Source of the DNA: Methanosarcina vacuolata Z-761
GTDB lineage: Archaea; Halobacteriota; Methanosarcinia; Methanosarcinales; Methanosarcinaceae
DNA length: 64,000 nt
Assembly (NCBI RefSeq): GCF_000969905.1
Contig: NZ_CP009520.1
Location: 868,001 to 932,000 of the forward strand
Reading direction: 5' to 3'
Below, in pieces: positions 53,617-62,446 of this stretch (the first letter of the stretch is position 1; each line of letters opens with the position of its first letter). A model generated the notes under the pieces. That model was not told the DNA's origin. It did no database searches and worked only from the letters and a program-made list of their open reading frames with translations. Made by a program: the position numbers and the translations under genes.

Positions 53617-55065
53617 ATGAAAAAAATGTTTTCCAATAAAGTCCTCATTATTGGCTATGGATCAGTTTCACAATGCACTCTACCCCTTTTAATGGATAAA
53701 CTCGATGTCCCGCTAGAAAACATTACCTTGATTGATTTTGAAGACAAATCAAAAGCCCTAAAAAAATATACTAATCAGGGATTAAGATTTGTCTGTGAAA
53801 AAATTACCCCGAAAAATTTGAATCAGGTTTTGTCACAATATATGGAAAGTGACGGCCTGATCATTGATCTTTCATGGAATATCGATGCCAATGACATCAT
53901 TAAGTGGTGCCATGATCACAATGTATTGTACGTTAACACGTCTGTTGAAGTATGGGATCCTGCTGAGAAATTTTTGACTCAAAGTCTATTGGAAAAATCT
54001 CTTTATTTAAGGCAAATGAGATTGCTTGAACTTTCCCGTGATTGGAAAGATGCGCCAACTGCTGTTGTTGACCATGGCGCAAATCCTGGCCTGATAACTC
54101 ACTTCGTAAAGCAAGGCTTGCTGGATATTGCCGCCCGCACCTGTGCTGATAAGAAAGTCTCTCCCGAGGATGAACAGGAAATTGCCCTCCTTGCAAAGAA
54201 CAGGGACTTTGCCCGCCTGGCTCAGAAACTGGGAATCAAAGTGATCCATTGTAGCGAGCGGGATACTCAAGTCGCAAACAGGGCAAAGGAAGTTAATGAA
54301 TTTGTAGGAACGTGGAGCATTGAAGGATTGAGGGAAGAAGGAACTGCTCCGGTTGAAATAGCCTGGGGAACGCATGAGAGCAAATTGCCACCCATGGCGC
54401 ATATACCTCCTTACGGACCAAAAAATGTTATTCTCTTACCCCAGATGGGCATTAATACCTGGGTCAGATCATGGATCCCGGATGAAGAAATTGTAGGTAT
54501 GGCGATCCGTCATGGTGAATCATATGGCCTTTCAAAACTGTTAACTGTTTGGGAAGATGAAAAAGTGATCTATCGGCCTACCGTACATTATGCTTATATG
54601 CCCTGTCATGATACGCTTTCTTCTCTCTGCGAATTGAGAGGCCGGAATTATGAGCTTCAACCGAGACTTCGGATTATGACAAATGAAATCACATCTGGAG
54701 AGGATATCATGGGTGCACTCCTGATGGGCCATTCTTATAATTCCTGGTGGACTGGGAGCGCATTAAGCATTGAAGAGACCAGATCTCTTGCTCCCGGTCA
54801 GAATGCTACTACTCTTCAGGTAGCTGCAGGTATTGTTGCTGCTATACTCTGGATGCTTGAAAATCCGCGAGAAGGCATTAAAACACCTGAGGACTTGCCT
54901 CATGACTTTGTCTTGGATATTGCCAGACCGTACCTTGGAAATTTTATTTCCACATCATCGGATTGGACACCGCTTAAAAATCGCAAAATATTTTTCAAAG
55001 AAAGTCCAGCAGTAAAACCCAACCCCGATACATGGCAATTTGAAAATTTTCAATTTATAAGTTAA
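53617..55065 (+). CDS. hss: homospermidine synthase
   Basis: 482 residues of the bacterial-type homospermidine synthase family (saccharopine dehydrogenase fold). NAD site KVLIIGYGSVSQCTLPLL, then DLSWNIDANDIIKWCHDHNVLYVNTS, VDHGANPGLITHFVKQGL, EIAWGTHE, YMPCHDTLSSLCELRGR and GALLMGHSYNSWWTGS. It makes homospermidine from putrescine/spermidine and NAD+. The protein is close to bacterial ones in every stretch I can recall, so transfer is likely. TATA-like agtatataag lies about 45 bp before the ATG. Confidence 0.92.
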   Translation: MKKMFSNKVLIIGYGSVSQCTLPLLMDKLDVPLENITLIDFEDKSKALKKYTNQGLRFVCEKITPKNLNQVLSQYMESDGLIIDLSWNIDANDIIKWCHDHNVLYVNTSVEVWDPAEKFLTQSLLEKSLYLRQMRLLELSRDWKDAPTAVVDHGANPGLITHFVKQGLLDIAARTCADKKVSPEDEQEIALLAKNRDFARLAQKLGIKVIHCSERDTQVANRAKEVNEFVGTWSIEGLREEGTAPVEIAWGTHESKLPPMAHIPPYGPKNVILLPQMGINTWVRSWIPDEEIVGMAIRHGESYGLSKLLTVWEDEKVIYRPTVHYAYMPCHDTLSSLCELRGRNYELQPRLRIMTNEITSGEDIMGALLMGHSYNSWWTGSALSIEETRSLAPGQNATTLQVAAGIVAAILWMLENPREGIKTPEDLPHDFVLDIARPYLGNFISTSSDWTPLKNRKIFFKESPAVKPNPDTWQFENFQFIS

Positions 55066-55261
55066 TCATTCTTACTTCTTTATCGAAAATTATTGGTACA
55101 TTTCGAAACTTGCTTTGGAAAAGTACAATTAATTTTTTAATTTTCTTTCTTTTTTATGGTTTGCATATTAATCAGATATTAAGTTACTTGTTTCCAGATA
55201 TTTGTTTTACTTATTCTAAACTATAGGGTATGTCGATAAAAATTGTATATTTTTTCATTGG

Positions 55262-55372
55262 TCATAGGTTAAGGAGTTTTCTTACCTGAAAACTATCGAT
55301 TTTGCATTCGAAGCCGTCCTTAAACTTTGGCCTTTTTGTATGAAATCGATACCCTGTTCCAGCTCACAACTC
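55262..55372. other. 110-bp scar shared with 14411-14521
   Basis: On the minus strand it reads AGTGYRFHTKRPKFKDGF then KIDSF to a stop, and the partner at 14.4 kb has the same frame with stops. Probably a remnant of the same mobile gene. Confidence 0.5.
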
Positions 55373-55537
55373 ATTGGAATATATTACAAACGTCGAGATT
55401 TCAAGTTTGAACAGCGTTGAATTTCTTATTAAATTCGAAGAAATTATGTTTATATTAGAAACTGAATCAAGGGAAGCATAAAATATTATCTGAGCATATT
55501 GAGGTTATTTAATATTAATTTATATACATATTAACTC

Positions 55538-55669
55538 AGAGCCTATCCGGAAAGTCATTAACGCGTGTTGAAAAGTCACAATAAGTCTATAATAGCAGAG
55601 TATCCGTTCCGGTTTTGCATATTACGTATTGTAAAAGTTATAGCAGGTAACCACTTTTCGGATGGCTCT
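55538..55669. mobile_element. 132-bp MITE with AGAGCC ends
   Basis: AGAGCCTATCCGGAAAGT at the left faces ACTTTTCGGATGGCTCT at the right, allowing one bulge. The end sequence is of the kind seen in IS5-group elements. The right end supplies an ATG upstream of the pentapeptide gene. Confidence 0.6.
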
Positions 55670-55742
55670 AAGTTCACATAATCCAAATCAAATTAACTGT
55701 AAGATAGCATGTTTATTTAAGTCTAGATCTGAGTGGTTGAAA

Positions 55743-56888
55743 ATGGACAATATAGAAAAAAAAGATCTTCAAGGAGCTAATTTTATAAAGACTAAGCTTG
55801 AAGGAGCCGACTTTATAGAAGCTAATCTTGAAAAGGCAAATTTTATAGGTTCTAATCTACAAGGAGCTAACTTTAAAGGAGATAATCTTAAAGAGGCTAA
55901 TCTTCAGGCAACGGAACTTCAAGGAGTTAATTTTCAAGAGGCTAATCTTCATAGAGCTAAACTTCAAGTGGCTACACTTTATGGAGCTGACCTGCAAAGG
56001 GCTAACCTTCAAGAAGCCAATCTTCAAGGAGCTAACCTCCAAAGAGCTAACCTCCAGGATGTTAACCTTCAAGAAGCAAACCTCCAGAGAACAGACCTTG
56101 TAGAAGCAAATCTTGAAAGGGCTAAAGTTCAGGGGGCTATATTTTGTGAAGCTGATCTTCAAGAAGCTAATCTTCAGGGAGCTGACCTGCAAGGAACTGA
56201 CCTTCAGGGGGCTGACCTTGAAAAAGCTAATCTTCAAGGAGCCAACCTTAAAGAAACTAATCTTATAAGAGCTGATCTTGAAAAAGCTAACCTCCAGGAA
56301 GCTGACCTGCAAAAAGCGGACCTTGAAGAGGCTAACCTTCAAAGAACTAACCTTCAAGAAGCTAATCTTCAAGAAGCTAATCTCCAAAGAACTGACCTCA
56401 GAAAAGCTAATCTTCAAAGGGCTCATCTTGGAAAGGCTAACTTTGAAAAAGCTAAACTTAAAGGGGCTAACCTTAAAAAGGCTGACTTTGAAGAAACAAA
56501 CCTGGAAGACGCAAAACTTAAAGAAGCTATCCTTCAAGGAGCTAACTTTGTAAAAGCTAAACTTATAAGTGCTAAACTACAAAAAGCTAACCTTAAAGGG
56601 ACTAACCTTCAGGGAGCTAATCTTATAAATGCTAAACTTGGGGGCGCTAACCTTCAAAGAGCTAACCTGAAAGGGGCTAATTTTACTGGAGCTGACCTCC
56701 AAAGAGTTAATTTCAGAAAAGCTAATCTTCAGGGGGCTAAATTTAAGGAGGCAAATCTAGAAGGGGCTCAGCATTTATTAGTTGACCAGCTTTCTAATGT
56801 AAAAACACTTTATAATGCAAAATTAGATGAAAAACTTTTCATACAATTAAAAGAGAAATATCCTGCCCTGTTTGAAAAATATGATTAA
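55743..56888 (+). CDS. pentapeptide-repeat protein
   Basis: 381 residues, almost all of it about 65 consecutive A(N/D)LxX pentapeptides (ANLQGANLQRANLQ and variants). These fold as a right-handed quadrilateral beta helix, a rod that in MfpA/Qnr mimics DNA; most members have no known role. The C-terminal 40 residues (VDQLSNVKTLYNAKLDEKLF, then YPALFEKYD) form a capping segment. The frame extends upstream to 55662, but the first ATG lies in a MITE end, so the ATG at 55743 (MDNIEKKDLQG) is preferred. Sequence after the stop (GAGTTTGTCCAGAAAGTGTTA) resembles the MITE end. Confidence 0.9.
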   Translation: MDNIEKKDLQGANFIKTKLEGADFIEANLEKANFIGSNLQGANFKGDNLKEANLQATELQGVNFQEANLHRAKLQVATLYGADLQRANLQEANLQGANLQRANLQDVNLQEANLQRTDLVEANLERAKVQGAIFCEADLQEANLQGADLQGTDLQGADLEKANLQGANLKETNLIRADLEKANLQEADLQKADLEEANLQRTNLQEANLQEANLQRTDLRKANLQRAHLGKANFEKAKLKGANLKKADFEETNLEDAKLKEAILQGANFVKAKLISAKLQKANLKGTNLQGANLINAKLGGANLQRANLKGANFTGADLQRVNFRKANLQGAKFKEANLEGAQHLLVDQLSNVKTLYNAKLDEKLFIQLKEKYPALFEKYD

Positions 56889-57497
56889 GAGTTTGTCCAG
56901 AAAGTGTTATGGCATACTGCAATTCTTACAATATGAATATTAACAACTGGGAAGATACTTGATGCTATATATCTTTTGTACTTATCAAATATCATCTTGA
57001 TTTTTTATACCATTTCTTATTTTTTTTATGCAGTTTCTTATTTTTTTATGCAGTTTCTTATTTTTTTATGCAGTTTCTTATTTTTTTATGCAGTTTCTTA
57101 TTTTTTTTATGCAGTTTCTTATTTTTTATACAGTTTGTTATGCCTGACTTCCACTTTTTTACCTAACTTCTGCTTTTTTAACTAACTCCGCATTTTTAGG
57201 CGCATATATGCTTTTCTATATCTCTGACAGGGCAGATGATTTCGATTTATACATATTTGCCTTGCATATGATGTGCATAAGTTTAAGCATATGTATCGAT
57301 GTCAAGCGACATTTATGTGCTTAAAAATGCGGAACCAAGGTGACAAGGACTTTAAACGGCAATCTTTATCAAAAATTTTACTTTTTTAATGTTTCTCAAA
57401 ATATAAACTATCACTGGATAGCTACATTGATCAAGATTTAGAGCAATTCAAGTTTAAAGGAGGGGGGTTTATAGCATATTTTGAATACATTATAACA
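56889..57497. other. intergenic region with tandem repeat
   Basis: It includes the 21-bp tandem array at 57001-57135 and an IS-end-like string right after the pentapeptide gene. The frame across the tandem array (repeated FYAVSYF) is not a real gene. Confidence 0.55.
57001..57135 (+). repeat. 20-21-bp tandem repeat (TTTTTATGCAGTTTCTTAT)
   Basis: About seven units differing mainly in the length of the T run. Confidence 0.85.
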
Positions 57498-58421
57498 GTG
57501 AAGCCCGGTGATACTTTTAGAGACTGGCTTATAGAGGTCCTTGGGGATAGAATTCATAATAAGGGTTGTGAAGTTCGAATATTTAAACTCAGTCATGCAT
57601 CGCATAGGATCTGTAAATATGAATTCAAAGGGGAAAAACTCACTGTTATAGCCAAATTTTTTGCAATACCTACGGGAGTGATCAAAAAATACGATAGTTG
57701 CAGTTTAATGAAGAAAGAGTCTAAGGATCTTAAAAAAGCCCGAAAAATAATTGATGTCCCGGAACCTATTGCAATAAATAAAGATTTTAATTGCGTTCTG
57801 GTCAGTAAATATGTATCTGGAAAAACTTTATTCTGGTACTTCAAGCACAGGAGAGAGCTTAAGGAAAAGTTAGAACTTATAGCAGATATGCTTCGAAAGC
57901 TTCACGAAAATACGCAGACATATTATGATAAAGAAAATGAATTTTCAAAATTTCATTATGTTTTGAATCACCTCAAAATCAACCGGCGTATGAAAAAAGA
58001 ATATAGACGCTTGCTTGGAAAATGGTGGCACAGTTCTTTCCTGGACATAAAAAACGGTTGTATGATTCATAATGATTCCACTCCTGTAAACTTCATATTC
58101 CGGGAGGGGAAGTCATTTTTACTAGACTTCGAGCTTTCATCCCGACACGGACATTTCGCATGTGATCTAGGGATACTCTGTGCTGAACTTAAGTATTATT
58201 TTGTGCAGAAGGGATCGAGCCAGAGAGCAGAGCCTTACATTCACCATTTTCTGAGACGTTACAGCAAAAATGAAAAGGAATTCTACAAAATAACTAAAGT
58301 TATTCCATTTTATATGGCTTATGGCTTGTTGAGAATTGCAATGTTTAAGTCTAATACGAGCTACAGAGATTATCCTCTGAGGGAAGCAAAGAACTGTCTG
58401 GAAGCAATAGAGAAAATTTGA
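57498..58421 (+). CDS. aminoglycoside-phosphotransferase-fold kinase, paralogue 1
   Basis: 307 residues, GTG start (an in-frame stop lies 3 nt upstream of ACA before it). Protein-kinase-like fold of the APH/choline kinase group: an N-lobe with LTVIAKFFAIPTGVIKKY, hinge VLVSKYVSGKTL, catalytic loop MIHNDSTPVNFIF (HxDxxxxN, here HNDSTPVN) and metal loop LLDFELSS. The substrate is unknown. The paralogue at 61091-62038 has the same layout (FRDWL start, KWWHSSFLD, FRAEPYI). The N-lobe Lys is in VIAKFF. Confidence 0.8.
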   Translation: MKPGDTFRDWLIEVLGDRIHNKGCEVRIFKLSHASHRICKYEFKGEKLTVIAKFFAIPTGVIKKYDSCSLMKKESKDLKKARKIIDVPEPIAINKDFNCVLVSKYVSGKTLFWYFKHRRELKEKLELIADMLRKLHENTQTYYDKENEFSKFHYVLNHLKINRRMKKEYRRLLGKWWHSSFLDIKNGCMIHNDSTPVNFIFREGKSFLLDFELSSRHGHFACDLGILCAELKYYFVQKGSSQRAEPYIHHFLRRYSKNEKEFYKITKVIPFYMAYGLLRIAMFKSNTSYRDYPLREAKNCLEAIEKI

Positions 58422-58868
58422 GGGTATATCCAGGTTCTTTACCTTTAGTCCACTGTCTCTTGATGTCTGTCTTTGTTTGGATCAGAGGCACATATAAACG
58501 AGTTGCTAGAAATCCCATCGTTTTAACAAGAATGTAACCAGGCATTCAAACCAAAGAATACGGGCAGTCAATAAACTTATTTTGTGACACGCACTGACCA
58601 GTAAAAAAGAGATTAAATGCAAAAATGCATCTGCAAGTGAATGTATAATTACTTATTCAAAGTATACAATTACTTATTCAAACTATACAATTATTCAAAG
58701 TATACAATTACTTATTCAAAGTATACAATTACTTATTCAAACTACACAATTACTTATTCAAACTACACAATTAATTATTCAAAGTATCTGATTACTTATT
58801 CAAAGTCGATATTACGGGATTTACTGACATTTAACTTTTTGAAATATTAATCATGAATGTGGATGGGG
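58422..58868. other. intergenic region with 21-bp tandem array
   Basis: Between convergent genes. It contains the tandem array at 58643-58804 and nothing else recognised. Confidence 0.55.
58643..58804 (+). repeat. 21-bp tandem repeat (GTATACAATTACTTATTCAAA)
   Basis: Eight units, one shortened by 4 bp. AT-rich, with no coding role. Confidence 0.88.
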
Positions 58869-59522
58869 TTATGCATATCTCCAGGCATCCCGGATGTGCA
58901 TCGCGTTCATCCCGAGACTTTGAGGTGGATAAATATCGTTTTCTGGAGTGTCGCCAATAGAGAGCACTTCCCATGGCTCAAGCCCGAGGCCTTCAAGAGC
59001 CATCTTAAAGAGCCGGGTATCAGGTTTCTTTATACGGTGGTCCGAAGACATAATTGTAAAATTAAAGCGATCATACAGACCCAGAAAACGCAGTTCTTGT
59101 TCTGTAAAAACTCTCTGGGCATTGGAAACAATGCACTTCGGGACATTTCTGTATTTTTCAAGCAGCCGCAGGCTCTGAGGGTAGGCTTCAAGTTTTTTTA
59201 TAGACGCAGTTCTGAAGACCTTTGCTGTCTCAATTCCAAGCCAATAGGGATCGATTTCTTTAAAGGCGTTTTCGGCACAAATTTCCGCAAAAATCTCTTC
59301 TATACGGATGTCCGGGTGCTGCTGGCCTGAATTGCCTAGTCTGCCTATGATTTTCCATCGGTATTCTTCCCTGAGCCTCTCGGGCTCTATCCTCACTCCC
59401 TGGTAAAGTAGCCATCTGCTAACTCTTTCGTTTGTCTCTCGACTTCTTTCGTCAGTTTTGATGTCAATAAGAGTTTTGTAACAATCAAAGATTAAGCCTT
59501 TGATTTTTCCGTTTTGAAGCAT
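58869..59522 (-). CDS. HAD-superfamily hydrolase
   Basis: 217 residues with all four HAD motifs: FDCYKTL (nucleophile Asp), IVSNAQRVF, RIKKPDTRLF and SIGDTPENDIYPPQSLGM. The cap is helical (subfamily I, haloacid dehalogenase/phosphoglycolate phosphatase-like). It probably hydrolyses a small phosphate ester. ATG with a strong AAGGAGG 6 nt upstream. It lies between the two APH-like paralogues, facing the first. Confidence 0.87.
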   Translation of the reverse strand: MLQNGKIKGLIFDCYKTLIDIKTDERSRETNERVSRWLLYQGVRIEPERLREEYRWKIIGRLGNSGQQHPDIRIEEIFAEICAENAFKEIDPYWLGIETAKVFRTASIKKLEAYPQSLRLLEKYRNVPKCIVSNAQRVFTEQELRFLGLYDRFNFTIMSSDHRIKKPDTRLFKMALEGLGLEPWEVLSIGDTPENDIYPPQSLGMNAMHIRDAWRYA

Positions 59523-60255
59523 GGGTTTCCTCCTTTTATTTTAGACTTTATTATAAATTTCTGTTTTCTATAGAATGTTTAATTAATCTTGATACTATCT
59601 TTTAAGTATATAGGTATTTTGAAAATACTATTATTATACGTAAATATCAATATATAGTTTTCCATTTCTCTATAGTATATTTTTATAATTCGAAACCTAA
59701 AGCAGAAATGGTAGGGATTTAAGTTGGCTTGTTGGTTTGAAGTTCCCGAACCCCTATTAACACCTGAGAGACAAGCTATGGTATATCATATTTCATGACT
59801 GAGCTTTTCTATTCCTCCGGTTTCAATATCATGTTCTGGGTTTTATGTGGATTTTTGAGTCTCATATTAAAAAAATTACAATAATTAAAAAATTAATAGA
59901 ATTAATAAAATTAAAAAATTAAAAATATTTAAAAAATGGAATGTAGCAGATTTTTAAAAGTGATATTAAATTGGTTCTATCTACAAATTGAGATTAAGTT
60001 TAACAAGAGAAGTAAATCTACCTTTTTTGCCTGGATCTGAGGGCCATCTTTCTACTTGAGTTTTCAGTAACTGGCCCATGATCATTGAACTTTTAAATTC
60101 CCATTGGTTCATATGACTCTTAGATATAACCTGACGCTATCACATTTTCTTTCACATCTATCGCGAAGCATAATTTTCCAATATAAACCTGCGTTTAAGT
60201 TCTTTTTACATGCACTACAAAACATAGAAGAACTGGATCCCCCCGTACAGGTCCC

Positions 60256-60396
60256 TTATTCGTAAATCATGATTGAATCAAGCCTTGCAGTACCTACCTT
60301 TGTCCAGTATCTACATACAGGGCAGTATTGAGTTTCGCTGTCTTGACTCATTTTCAGTATTGAATGGCATTCGGGACAAAATTTTAGACTTTTCAT
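60256..60396 (-). CDS. 46-residue zinc ribbon protein
   Basis: ATG at 60396 after an excellent ribosome-binding site AAGGAGGTTTATTT. Sequence MKSLKFCPECHSILKM..., then YCPVCRYWTKV: two CPxC knuckles 17 residues apart, the layout of the RpoM/TFS N-terminal ribbon (FCPxCxSIL), but without the TFS C-terminal domain. Probably a nucleic-acid or RNA-polymerase-related mini-ribbon; the role is unproven. Confidence 0.7.
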   Translation of the reverse strand: MKSLKFCPECHSILKMSQDSETQYCPVCRYWTKVGTARLDSIMIYE

Positions 60397-60732
60397 AAAT
60401 AAACCTCCTTGGTAAATGGACATTTATCTGAATGAACCTTAAACAAAGGATTTTAGAGTTCTGTAGAAACCTTAATAATTCAGGCAATACTGCAAAGTCA
60501 AAGTATTCTTAAATGTGCTGCCTGGTTGGATTTCCTTCAGTTACTGTTCTTATTAAATTTATGAGCTACAGGGGAAGAGATGCCTGCAGCCCATAGAGAT
60601 CTGGTTGAAGGTACTGGAAACCTTTCAGGTTATACATAGAATGGATTTATTATATATTTTTTGGATATATTCAATATAGTAGTAAACTATACTAATTAGT
60701 TTAAAAGTAAGTGTTCCTTATCATAAAGAATT

Positions 60733-60799
60733 CTCCTTAAAGTTAAGTTCAAGCACATTCGGCGTTATGAACGGCGTCTTACTTTAGAACTTACTTTAA
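60733..60799. repeat. 67-bp palindromic element
   Basis: TTAAAGTTAAGTTC at the left and GAACTTACTTTAA at the right pair with one bulge, and an inner GGCGTT/AACGGC adds partial pairing. Confidence 0.45.
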
Positions 60800-60922
60800 A
60801 AGATTGAATGTTTAATACTATTGATTTCTCCGTTCAACCGTTTAAGTCTATCAAATACAAGCTACAGAAATTACCTTTTAGGAAAAAAGGAGATATTTTG
60901 GAGCAATAAATTGGAAAAAAGA

Positions 60923-61024
60923 GGCTCTTCGTTGTTTTGTGTGGATATCCTCATAATATTCTCATAAAAACCAATGCAGTCTTGAATTGAAAATCATCTT
61001 ATCCATAGAGAATGACGAAGAACC
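60923..61024. mobile_element. 102-bp MITE, copy 3, with 8-bp target duplication
   Basis: GGCTCTTCGTTGTTTTGTG to GACGAAGAACC. Flanked by AAAAAAGA on both sides (60915-60922 and 61025-61032). Confidence 0.82.
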
Positions 61025-61090
61025 AAAAAAGAACAGAATAATGAATTTGAAATGCTATATCCTTTCGCATATCCCCAGAATAACCGTATT

Positions 61091-62038
61091 CTAACCTCTA
61101 TTAATTGCTTTTAAGCACTCACGTGCTTCTTTGAGTAGATAATTCCTGTGGCTGCCTCGATGAATGCGTGCTGAACGAAGTAAACCTATGCTCATGAAGA
61201 AAGGTAAAACTTTAGTAATGTAGGTGAAGTCCTTTTCATCATTGCTATATTCCCATAGGAAATTTCCTATGTATGGTTCGGCTTTCCAGCTTCCTCTTTT
61301 ATACCATTCGAACTCGTTCTTAAGTTCTGCAGTGAGAATTCCCAGGTCTCTTACAGGATGGGCATGCGACCAGGAGCTTTCAAAATCAATTGCATAAGGT
61401 TTCCCTTTACAAAAGATATAATTGGAGGGAGTGACATCCCTGTGAATCATACAGCCACATTCCCTGTCGAGCCACGAACTGTGCCACCATTCTCCAAGCA
61501 GTTTATTAAAAGTCTTTCTAGTATCAGGGTCCAGTTTCAGATGGCCCAGGACTTCATGATAATTTTTGAATTCGTTTTCTTTGTTGTAAGAGGACTTTGT
61601 ATTATCGTGAAGCTGGCGAAGCATATGTGCAACCGCAGTAAGCCGTTCATTGAGTTTTTCTTCATGTTTTATGTACCAGCCCAAAGATTTACCTGGTATG
61701 TACTCGGTCACAAGCGCACAGTTATATTTTTTGTTTACTGCAAGCGGTTTTGCAACATTTATTATTGAAGCGGCTTTCTCCAGGTTCCTATATTCCTTCA
61801 TCATGCCTTTATAAGCATTATAATTTTTCAGTTGTCCTGTAGGTTCAGAAAAAAACTTTGCCACTACACTATAATGTTGGCCCTTGAAATGATACCTGCA
61901 GACAGTATGAGAAGAATTTGATTTAAAAACATCAACCAAACAATGCTTATTCTTAAGCCGATCTGTTACAACTTTCTCAACAAGCCAGTCTCTGAAAGGA
62001 TTTCCAGGGCTTAAAGTATTTACATATTGATATGCCAC
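61091..62038 (-). CDS. aminoglycoside-phosphotransferase-fold kinase, paralogue 2
   Basis: 315 residues, GTG start preceded by GGTGGGTATAAG. Same family and layout as 57498-58421: FRDWLVEKV start, YSVVAKFFSEPTGQLKNY, ALVTEYIPGKSLGWYIKH, catalytic loop MIHRDVTPSNYIF (HRDxxxxN, the more canonical of the two), metal loop AIDFESSWSHAHP, then AEPYIGNFLWEYS. Clear duplication and divergence; both keep the catalytic residues. The nearby HAD and phosphoesterase genes hint at phosphate-ester chemistry, but the substrate is unknown. Confidence 0.82.
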   Translation of the reverse strand: MAYQYVNTLSPGNPFRDWLVEKVVTDRLKNKHCLVDVFKSNSSHTVCRYHFKGQHYSVVAKFFSEPTGQLKNYNAYKGMMKEYRNLEKAASIINVAKPLAVNKKYNCALVTEYIPGKSLGWYIKHEEKLNERLTAVAHMLRQLHDNTKSSYNKENEFKNYHEVLGHLKLDPDTRKTFNKLLGEWWHSSWLDRECGCMIHRDVTPSNYIFCKGKPYAIDFESSWSHAHPVRDLGILTAELKNEFEWYKRGSWKAEPYIGNFLWEYSNDEKDFTYITKVLPFFMSIGLLRSARIHRGSHRNYLLKEARECLKAINRG

Positions 62039-62446
62039 CTTATACCCACCACTTTAAAAAGATATTTATCAATATAACTTTAGTCAACAGCTACATATTT
62101 CGTTTTAAAAATTATACTATTGATGAAAGAACAGATAGTGACTTTGATTCTATATACTTGTATTGGATACTATTAAATTGAATTTATTTATTACTACTGG
62201 TGACTATAGTCACGAGGCTAAATTGCAACGGCAGCGTGCCAATTTTTCTGTAAAATCATATATCTCAAAAAGTTATTGGGTAGAAAATTCCAGATCGGTA
62301 GATTAATTTTCTCCATAGCACGCAAAAACTTGACTTCAAATTAACAGCAAATTTGAGACACTGCCTTTTTTAAAGCTCTTCAGGAGAAGGGACAAGATAC
62401 CTCTCAAGCACTGTACCTCATATTTCTCTAACTTTATTTTGCTTAA
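62039..62446. other. intergenic region with IS-end-like string
   Basis: It carries the ATAGTCACGAGGCTAAATTG string at 62206-62225; otherwise nothing. Confidence 0.5.
62207..62231. mobile_element. solitary element end (TAGTCACG family)
   Basis: TAGTCACGAGGCTAAATTGC and following AACGGCAGC resemble both ends of the small MITE at 31444-31522. No partner end is seen nearby. Confidence 0.4.

Larger units (their letters stand above)
55066..55742. other. intergenic region with scar and MITE
   Basis: It holds the 110-bp scar at 55262-55372 and the MITE at 55538-55669; the rest is AT-rich without genes. Confidence 0.55.
59523..60922. other. long interval with microproteins and a palindrome
   Basis: Apart from the zinc ribbon gene at 60256, two overlapping minus-strand frames may be small genes: 60109-60225 (MFCSACKKNLNAGLYW..., 38 aa) and 59981-60112 (MNQWEFKSSMIMGQLLKTQ..., 43 aa), which overlap by ATGA. 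No family is recognised. 59560-59980 shows nothing. Confidence 0.35.

Noticed and set aside
55857-56537. 226-codon minus-strand frame
   Set aside because: It is the antisense of the pentapeptide repeats; periodic coding sequence keeps the other strand open.
57001-57185. 69-codon frame with FYAVSYF repeats
   Set aside because: It is produced by a 20-21-bp tandem repeat with variable T-run length, not by a protein gene.
58641-58850. 69-codon Tyr/Thr/Asn-rich frame
   Set aside because: It is the translation of the 21-bp tandem repeat.
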